From assembly GCA_033032865.1 (NCBI GenBank), contig JAWHQI010000262.1, positions 3,603,501 to 3,667,500 on the forward strand: DNA of 64,000 nucleotides, read 5' to 3'. Position numbers and translations under genes: made by a program. This document shows positions 57,225 through 64,000 of the stretch, in pieces; positions within the stretch are counted from its first letter, which is position 1; each line of letters begins with the position of its first letter. Under the pieces are notes generated by a model, which worked only from the letters and a program-made list of their open reading frames with translations, searched no databases and had not been told where the DNA came from. This DNA comes from Dactylorhiza incarnata. Lineage: Eukaryota; Streptophyta; Magnoliopsida; Asparagales; Orchidaceae.

Positions 57225-58346
57225 TGTTGGATCAGTAGGCGCCCTTAGAGGGGGGTGAATAAGGGTTTTAAAACTTTTACTTATATTTTGTAATACTTGA
57301 AATAATAAGGGATCAAAATAGTGATTTTGAATAACGATCTAAATTGTTTTATAACGAAAGAGAGGATAATAAACAATTTAGAGAAATGAAGAACAAATCA
57401 TTTTTATTACACCAAAAGAGACATGATTTACTATTAATAAAAATGATTACAAAACTAGATTTCTATGACGCTAGAAATCGAAGGCGAATAATAAAACTCT
57501 TTTTGTTTTCTATCCCGACTCGTATCCCCACGAACCGGTGGCCCTAGCCTATCCTTCCCCGGATTCGCCCTCAAGCCGCTCTAGCCTATCCTTCCCCGGA
57601 TTCCCTGGATGTGGCCTCGAGCACCCCCTAGAACTAGCCTAGATCTAGTCGCTAACACGAGGCGAATTTCAGCCCTAAGTCCTACCCAAACGTGAACGAT
57701 AATAAGAAAAGATGTGAAATAAATAACAATAATATAAGAACTCCCTCTATATGGATCTCTTGGAGAAGTAGACGAAGACGCAGAGTATGATCGTAGTCGA
57801 TGCGGTCTTTCGTCACGATGGTGACGCGTGTTGAAATCTTCTCCACGGATCTCCTTAAGCCTTCATGGATTTGTGGAGTATCTCTCTGAACCTTCCTCTC
57901 TATGTTGTGGCACGAAGCTCTGGAACTCTGGATCTCAAGAGGATTAGGAAGTCGGAGCCAAGATGTCCTTTTTATAGACTTAGCGCTATCGCTACCGCTG
58001 GCGCTATCCCAAATTAGGACATATTTTGCGCGGCAGAATCTTCAATCCGAGGAAACAATTCCTCCTTGCCAACTGTGTGTGTCGCTACCGCCTACGCTAT
58101 CGGCTGCCGCCTGGCATTATCTCCTTCCATATGTGCTCCCAGAATTGCGCTATCATCGCTAGCGCCAGGCGCTAAGTGCTACCGTCGGCGCTAGTCGGAG
58201 ACTTGGAATTGCTGGCTCAAAATTGGGGGCAACCATCCTTGAGTCATGTGGACTTTGATTTCCTGCACACTTAAACACACAAGATCAAATACACATAGGA
58301 TTTGTTATTCTCAAACCTAGGAGATGCAGAAGACCATGTTCCAACA
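57225..58346 (-). repeat. E3 5' LTR
   Basis: 1122 bp, closely similar to the 3' LTR; differences include a ~30-base loss near 57690 and short indels in the word array. TATA at 57967-57977. Confidence 0.9.
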
Positions 58347-60740
58347 TGTAATTGCAGCGAAAAGTACTTGATTTAGTTTACTTAAGGTCCTAAATGTAAG
58401 TGATGACAAGACATAAAGTAAATGATATGCACATATCTAGGCGTGGTATAAGTATAGAAAATACCTTTAGGCGACTTTAAAGATAAGGATTTCAGCTTAA
58501 AAAAATCAATGAGGATGAAAGGAAAGTCACTTTATAACTATAATGCACCTAGACATAAATCATTCTTAGAGAGAAAGATACACCAGATCTAAAAGTAGTG
58601 GTATTTAACTGACGAGTAAACTATAAAGTATAAAAAGGGCACAATGGGCGTCAACAACACGACACTAACACATTTTCTCCAACTAGTATGTCTGAACGCA
58701 AGAAGAAAACTAAAAACAACTACCTCGCAATAGCGGGGTAAACAATAACTAAAACTCCAGAAAACTTCGGGCTACACCTCTAGCTGCTACGGCTCTGAAC
58801 CTAAGGCATTCAATAAAACAAAGAACGCCTCAGCAATGGAATTACAAGTGGCAGAAAACTAGCAGAAAAGTAAGCAAGGCATAAGGGGTACCAACCCAAG
58901 CCAGATTTACCGAAAGAGAAGCTCCAAACAAAGAATGAAGCAAAGCACCGAGTGCACCAATATCTTATAGAGGAACAAGCATAATTCCATTATCTTGTAA
59001 ATTTTATTAAAGAGACTGATCAGCTCAAATTAAACGGGTGGCGGTCCATTATCCTCTGCCAACCCAAAAGGCCAAAAATAAACGGGTGGTGGTACTTTAT
59101 CCACTGCCACCCAAAAAGCCAAAACAAGGTGGTGGTACTTTATCCACTGCCCGCCCAAATATAATTAAATTAAGATTTAAATAAGGCACGGGACATAACC
59201 CGAGACATCAGCACCATAACACCTTAAGGATATGGTTACAATGAAATAAACACTACTCAACGATTCATAAGGGAAGACATAAGTTAATTGACCGCAACGA
59301 GTATGATATTTCAAAGAGGAGATGTAATCGGAGGCATAACTCAAGCACTAAGAAAATAGAGGGCCTTTCTTGAGGAAGTCAAGGGTTACGAACAACCATA
59401 AGATCAAAAGGGGTATTTCTCGAGAATTAATGGAAGTCGGGACAAGCATTTCTCGAGAACAAAAAGGGATCAGGATAAGGTACTTCTCGAGAAATTAAAG
59501 GAGTCAGGACAAAGTACTTCTCGTGAGATTAAAACAAGCAGACACTTCTCGAGAGATTAAAGGTCAGGAAGCACTTCTCGAGAGATGAAAACAAGCAGGC
59601 AATGCACTTCTCGAGAGGTTAAAGGAACGCAGGCTTCTCGAGAATGAAGGCAGGAACAGCAGACTTCTCGAGAAATAAAAGGAATCAGGCATGCACTTCT
59701 CGAGAAATTAAAACAAACAGCAGGAAGAATTTAAGACAGAAGGAGGAAGTTGTTGACTGTCAAGCAAACACTCGAACAAACATGCCAAAAGCACAGCCAG
59801 AATCCATAAACAAGGAAAACAGTGCTTCAAGAAAATAAGAAAGAAGGAGGAGAAAGCCACTTGCCTCAAAACCCGACAAACCACGAATTTATCCGCTCCA
59901 AAAGCTAAAGATCTGGCCAAGAACTTACCCGAGCACAAAACCTGGAACCTTTCGGATCAAAAGGAGGAGTTAGGTCACTACCTCAAACCCCAAAAATCCA
60001 AGAATAGGGAAAAGCTTACCTCTAAAATGAAGATCTCGCCGAGAGCTTTCCGAATCAACTCTCCAAACGTGATTCCGACTACAATAGCACTAGAAATCGC
60101 CGGAACTCCTCGACAGGCAGCTCTCGCTTTCTCGCTGGAAAGAAATCTAGGTCGGCCGACAGGGAAGGAGATGAAAAGATAAAACCTAAACTTAAGGTAT
60201 AAATACTAAGCTCCCAGGAATTCATCGAACCCAGCCAGCGGATCATCGAACGCAGCAAGCCCGCAGTTCATCGAACACAGACTGCCTGTCGTTCGTCGAA
60301 TGCAGGTTGCATGTCGTTCGTCGAACGCAGGCTGCCTGCCGTTTGTCGAACGCAGGCTGCCTGAGGTTCGTCGAACGCAGGCTGCCCGACGTTCGTCGAA
60401 CGCTGACAGAGAATTACAAAAACCACTTCCCCTTCCACTTAAATTACGACGGCGACTAAAACACCTCGGACTTCTACGAAATTCGCACCTAAACTGAAAT
60501 TCAGCGCTACGAATCCAACGGCGAAGTCCGAATTTTATTCCAATGATCCAAACTCGGGGGTAAAGCATCTCGAAGCTAAGATCTCAATAACTACACAAAA
60601 TCTCGCACGCTCGATCTAAATTACATACATTAACTAAGCTAAGGCTCAAAACTAAACCTGACGAGCTGACGTGACGCCCTTCCGCCAAAATTACGCCACA
60701 GCTGCCACGTAAATAATTAACGAAAATCAGGGATGTTACA

Positions 60741-61275
60741 GTCACTCCCCCTAAAAAGAAGTTTCGTCCTGAAACTTGAAATCCAAAGATTAAGAAAGAT
60801 TCTGAATCAAATCCAAAGGTTACCAGACAGAAGATTTACCCGAAATCTAAGAGAAGAGGCTAGGATGATTCTCTCTCAAGGTAGACTTTAGCTCCCACGT
60901 TGCGCTTTCGACACCCTAATTCTTCCAAAGAACCTTAACCATCGGGATCGTCTTCCTCCGTAACACACGCTCCTGAGTCTCCAAGATTCGAACGGGCTCT
61001 TCAACATATGAAAGATTGGGCTGCAATACAGGCACTGAATCAAGAACAAGCCGACCACTACGCAAACACTTCCTCATCTGGCTCACATGAAACACATCGT
61101 GAACATTAGGGAAGGTAACAGGTAAATCCAATCTATAAGCTAACACTCTGACGCGCTCAACAACCTGGAAAGGTCCCACATACCGGGGGTCCAACTTGTG
61201 GTTCCTTCCAAATCTCTTAACGCACGGCATCGGAGAAACTTTCAAGAACACCAAGTCCCCAACAGCGAACTCCAG
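60741..61275 (-). pseudogene. Second chromovirus internal fragment (PPT, chromodomain, IN end)
   Basis: Directly right of the LTR that ends at 60740: PPT TTTAGGGGGAGTGAC, then in element sense FAVGDLVFLKVSPMPCVKRF, PRYVGPFQVVERVRVLAYRL and the chromodomain EEPVRILETQERVLRRKTIP..VKVLWKN. A TAG follows, then GVESATWELK in frame. It repeats 34201-34740 with a few percent differences. It stops abruptly at 61275 inside the integrase C-terminal domain. This makes an internal-LTR-internal-LTR tandem. Confidence 0.88.
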
Positions 61276-62355
61276 CATTTATAACTGCATTAAGTTCATC
61301 ATTAACAGCAAAGCCTCTGACATGCTTGTGACCTGCGCATCGAAACTATTGATATAGTCAAGGTCATGCGAAGACCTTATCTTCTTTTTTTATGTGTAGA
61401 TATAAGCATGAATCTTTATCTTTTGGTGTAAAATATTGGTGTAAATTAGTTTGGTAGACTGGTTGTGAAATGGGAATTAGTTGTTATGTTTCTCTAGGAG
61501 TTTGGGACATGCTTATAAACTTCCACCAACTTGTATATGATGTTGATTTTTATATTGGGATTGACCTGATCAGCTAACATGCATCGAAAATTGGTTGTTG
61601 ATAGCTTGTTAGCAGATAATCTTATTTATTTATTTTGCTTTGTTCCCAATCTCCATTGCAGTTTTACTTCCTGTAATGCTAGTGAGGTAAACATCAAAGT
61701 TAATGATATTTTCAATGAAACGCCTCTTTTAAACTTACCGATGAAGTAACGCACTTGCATATATTCTTGTATAACCGAATTCTCGTCTATATTTGAACCA
61801 CAAAATTACCAATTTCAATTCATGCGGTTGAATTCTAGACTTCAACCGAACAACATAATCAATTTCAATTCATAATTGATTCAATTCCAATTCATATCTC
61901 TCAATTCCTTCCAAATGAACAGAGCTTTACAAAAATAAATTGACGACGGCTCTCCTTTATTTGATTCAATGTCGCTTACATTATAGTATTATTGGTTAGT
62001 TCTTATTGTTTAAAGACAAATAAATAGTCTAAGATTGGGTTCTAATACCATGTCATCTGGAAAGTGAACTTGCTCCTGGCATTTGACCTGCATGCCTCAC
62101 ATGGGTAGGATTATTTTGCTCGTACACTTTCGAATATTGAACACTTAAACAAAGAGGATTGCAGGGTGGCGGAAAAACTTATGAAGCGGATTGGAAAGTA
62201 TAACATAGAATATGTTGTATTCGGAAAGCAAACTTGGTGTATTTCTATCTCTTCTTCTTGATCTTTATGGAAATTTTATCTGCGAATGAGAATCTTTCTA
62301 ATTGTCCAGTGTTTTATACTTCTCTTTTTATTGTTATATGGATTATTTTTAGCCT
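61276..62355. other. Unassigned AT-rich stretch
   Basis: About 1.1 kb. No supported ORF. A degenerate minus-strand PBS-like sequence (TGGTATTAGAACC near 62038-62050) and an AATTCC-rich segment near 61860-61925 that resembles a MITE end were seen; neither is convincing. This is the best candidate for sequence that is not one of the large LTR elements. Confidence 0.4.
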
Positions 62356-62661
62356 TGTTGGGGGTCGTTCAACGCTCTCCTGGGCCGGTCGAGCTGAACC
62401 GCCTTAGCTCGAGAGTTAGCCGAACGCGCAGACAGCCAAAAATGAGAACCAACAGTAGACAGCAGGGTTTTTACGTGGAAAACCCAAAAAGGGAAAAAAC
62501 CACGGGGCCTAGCCCAGTTCTGAATGATCCACTAGTGTTGTGAGTTACAGAGAGTTGTTTTTTGAGGGTGAGATGTCACCGCTCGTTACAGAGATTTTGC
62601 TAAGTCCTCGGGAGCCGAGCGTGGTGAAGCGTGCTCTGAGACAGCTTTGGGCAGAGCGATG

Positions 62662-62947
62662 CAGAGCGTGCTGGAGCGGAGTGCTGCGGAGCGGCCTGGA
62701 GCGGAGTGCTACGGAGCGGCCTAGAGCGGAGCGCTGCGGAGCGGCCTGGAGCGGAGCGCTGCGGAGCGGCCTGGAGCGGAGCGCTGCTGAGCGGCCTGGA
62801 GCGGAGCGCTGCGGAGCGGCCTGGAGCAGAGCGGCCTTGAGAGGAGCGCTACGGAGCAGCTTGGAGCGGAGCGCTGCAGAGCAGCCTGGAGCGGAGCGCT
62901 GCGGAGCAGCTTGGAGCGGAGCGCTGCGGAGCAGCCTGGAGAGGAGC
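62662..62947. repeat. 25-bp GC-rich minisatellite, left block
   Basis: Tandem units of 25 bp, consensus CTGGAGCGGAGCGCTGCGGA plus GC(A/G)GC. About 11 units with point variation (GCGGC on the left, GCAGC on the right). Because 25 is not a multiple of three, three units make a 25-residue repeat in every open frame, which produces long spurious ORFs on both strands. Confidence 0.92.
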
Positions 62948-63103
62948 ATGATGAGTCTCATTTATATACACTTTGATGGACTCATCTGGGCTAGTTTTCA
63001 CGCACTTGCACTTCACTTTTTGTGTATTAATGCTTATATTGCATTTAGTCACAATTCTCACATGAAGTGCACTTCTAGGCCCGATTCTCACATGAAGTGC
63101 AGT
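62948..63103 (+). repeat. E0-family LTR start fragment inside the minisatellite
   Basis: TGATGAGTCTC, then ATATACACTTTGATGGACTC and GGGCTAGTTTTCACGCACTT match the start of the E0 LTR at 1181-1330, including the later TAGGCCCG. It ends with two copies of CTCACATGAAGTGCA. Minisatellite units resume immediately after it. Confidence 0.8.
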
Positions 63104-63590
63104 GCGGAGCGCTGCGGAGCAGCTTGGAGGGGAGCGCTGCGGAGCAGCCTGGAGCGGAGCGCTGCGGAGCAGCCTAGAGCGGAACACTGCGGGGCAGTCT
63201 GGAGCGGAGCGCTGCGAAGCAGCCTGGAGCGGAGTGCTGCGAAGCAGCCTGGAGCGGAGCGCTGCGGAGCAGCCTGGAGCCGCAGCCTGGAGCGGAGCGC
63301 TGCGGAGCAGCCTGGAGCCGCAGCCTGGAGCGGAGCGCTGCGGAGCAGCCTGGAGCCGCAGCCTGGAGCCGCAGCCTGGAGCGGAGCGCTGCGGAGCAGC
63401 CTGGAGCGGAGCGCTGCGGAGCAGCCTGGAGCGGAGCGCTGCGGAGCAGCCTGGAGCGGAGCGCTGCGGAGCAGCCTGGAGCGGAGCGCTGCGGAGCAGC
63501 CTCGAGCGGAGCGCTGCGGAGCAGCCTGGAGCGGAGCGCTACAGAGCAGTTTGGAGCGGAGTGCTGCGGAGCAGCCTGGGCCCAAGCCAC
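63104..63590. repeat. 25-bp GC-rich minisatellite, right block
   Basis: About 19-20 units of the same 25-bp repeat, with several shortened compound units (CTGGAGCCGCAGC) near 63275-63380. It ends at GCCTGGGCCC. More homogeneous than the left block. Confidence 0.92.
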
Positions 63591-63752
63591 CGAGATCCTC
63601 CCAAGTTACTGAAGTAAAGCTGGAGTGTTGAGGGATATCTCCAAAGGTAGCTCGAAGGTCGATGAAGATCTTCCAAGAGTCCTCGCCGGAAAACTCAAGA
63701 GCTCCCTCCTCTCCCAGTGCCCAAAAGTGTCCTCAAATGGAGGCCTGGCCCC

Positions 63753-63762
63753 CCTTTTATAG
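63753..63762 (-). promoter_or_regulatory. TATA box in right-edge LTR-like region
   Basis: CTATAAAAGG on the minus strand, followed by GGGGGCC. If used, transcription would run through the minisatellite. Predicted only. Confidence 0.45.
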
Positions 63763-64000
63763 TTTTTGAGGAGGGCGCTCTGGTAAATACGTTATATTGA
63801 TTCTTTGACGAGCGAATAAGAACGCTCGATTCAGGGCACACAGATTGCCTACTTTGTGATTGTGACGAGTTTGCCCCTCGGTCACATTAGGCGGCTCGGG
63901 ATGCCCGAGCAGCCTCTCTGGTGGTGGTGGTGGTCGGCGATCACCATCGGCGATGATGATGGTCGCGCGAGCGGTAGCGCTCCCCGCGGAACAGGGGAGT

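Larger units (their letters stand above)
50687..58346 (-). mobile_element. E3: gag-only Ty1/copia element
   Basis: 7.7 kb, LTRs 50687-51837 and 57225-58346, initiator-Met PBS, PPT, target duplication TGTAA on both sides (50682-50686 and 58347-58351). The other chromovirus LTR has the uninterrupted site at about 28165-28180. Only a gag-like frame is present; 51838-55610 has no pol motif. It is non-autonomous or a deletion derivative. Confidence 0.92.
21721..60740 (-). mobile_element. Tekay/Del-type chromovirus hosting E1, E4, E2 and E3
   Basis: Minus-strand Ty3 chromovirus spread over 39 kb. Removing the four passengers and one copy of each target duplication leaves about 10.7 kb. LTRs are about 2.62 kb each once repaired (3' LTR 21721-34200, 5' LTR 50452-60740), termini TGTAACGTCCC..GGGTTGTGACA in element sense. 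The PBS is for initiator Met; the PPT is TTTAGGGGGAGTGGC. The order gag, PR, RT, RNase H, IN, chromodomain is complete, but reading frames are broken mostly by in-frame stops. E2 sits within gag; E1 and E4 in the 3' LTR; E3 in the 5' LTR. A target duplication cannot be checked because the right side continues into another internal region. Confidence 0.9.
50452..60740 (-). repeat. Chromovirus 5' LTR, interrupted by E3
   Basis: Pieces 50452-50686 and 58352-60740 (~2.62 kb together). On its right side it is followed by PPT and pol 3' sequence rather than host DNA, so this LTR also serves as the 3' LTR of a second copy. Its internal arrays match those of the sister LTR. Confidence 0.9.
62356..64000 (-). 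repeat. LTR-like region with minisatellite, extends off window
   Basis: Begins TGTTGGGGGTCG on the + strand, as copia LTRs often do at one end. It has paired ACGTGGAAAACCC/GGGAAAAAACCACG near 62470-62505. On the minus strand CTATAAAAGG at 63753-63762 is a good TATA box, with short palindromes upstream of it (CTCGGG..CCCGAG near 63895, CGAGCG..CGCTCG near 63809). This suggests a minus-strand LTR running off the right edge. The second LTR and PBS are not seen, so this is tentative. Confidence 0.4.

Noticed and set aside
61276..61390. Possible host-gene exon on the minus strand (a short open stretch reading HVRGFAVNDELNAVINAG)
   Set aside because: Only ~20 codons, weak splice context, cut by the chromovirus fragment, and no family recognised.
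61760..61930. Possible MITE (end resembling GCTCTGTTCATTTGGAAGG)
   Set aside because: No matching inverted terminus or target duplication could be found on the other side.
62037..62051. Degenerate initiator-Met PBS on the minus strand
   Set aside because: TGGTATTAGAACC has two mismatches and no recognisable LTR pair beside it.
62540..63631. 363-codon ORF plus long overlapping ORFs on both strands over the minisatellite
   Set aside because: A 25-bp GC-rich repeat without stops is open in several frames on both strands; the protein repeats are forced by the DNA period.

Overview
This window is repeat-rich DNA from a flowering plant, most likely a eudicot. I found no convincing host gene. Nearly every interval can be assigned to LTR retrotransposons, many nested inside one another. 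The plant assignment rests on primer-binding sites complementary to plant initiator-Met and Asp tRNAs, a Tekay/Del-type chromovirus with a chromodomain, a SIRE/Maximus-type copia element with an env-like third ORF, and Athila/Tat-type elements. No species can be named from the sequence.

Layout. 1-1180: decayed Ty3 pol (+). 1181-3302: LTR, tRNA-Asp PBS and a small zinc-knuckle ORF of an Athila/Tat-type element (+, here E0); 3303-4557 is unassigned. 4558-15006: SIRE-like copia element with both LTRs (+, here S): gag, pol, an internal U3-like segment and an env-like ORF. 15007-17536: 3' end of a second, older SIRE-like element. 17537-21720: Ty3 element with a Tat-like gag, LTRs carrying a 46-bp repeat, and an 81-84 bp tandem array (+, here E5), cut on its right by the next element. 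21721-60740: a Tekay/Del chromovirus (-), about 10.7 kb when its passengers are removed, with ~2.62-kb LTRs. It hosts four later insertions: E1 (21762-27970, gag-only Athila-like element, TSD CCGAG), E4 (28470-32110, deleted SIRE-like copia), E2 (38852-49666, Athila-like element with gag-pol, TSD CTCAT, inside the chromovirus gag gene), and E3 (50687-58346, gag-only copia, TSD TGTAA). The two chromovirus LTRs serve as each other's empty site for E1, E3 and E4. 60741-61275: start of a second chromovirus internal region in tandem. 61276-62355: AT-rich, unassigned. 62356-64000: LTR-like sequence with a 25-bp GC-rich minisatellite interrupted by an LTR fragment of the E0 family.

How the parts relate. 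The chromovirus is an old platform, disabled mostly by in-frame stop codons. E2 is the most complete pol in the window, broken by frameshifts at or near homopolymers. E1 shares E2's PBS, PBS spacer, LTR layout, hairpin words and a second internal polypurine block but has no pol, so it is probably a non-autonomous partner of an E2-like family.

The most unusual signal is architectural. Nearly every LTR family here carries an array of short CpG-rich near-palindromic words in U3, and in several families the array ends just upstream of the TATA box. Each family has its own word, but one word (core CGTTCGTCGAACG) is shared between a Ty1/copia and a Ty3 chromovirus LTR. In S the related CGTCGA/TCGACG word also occurs inside gag-pol coding sequence and in front of the env-like ORF. 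All of this was read by eye; no alignment or database search was run.
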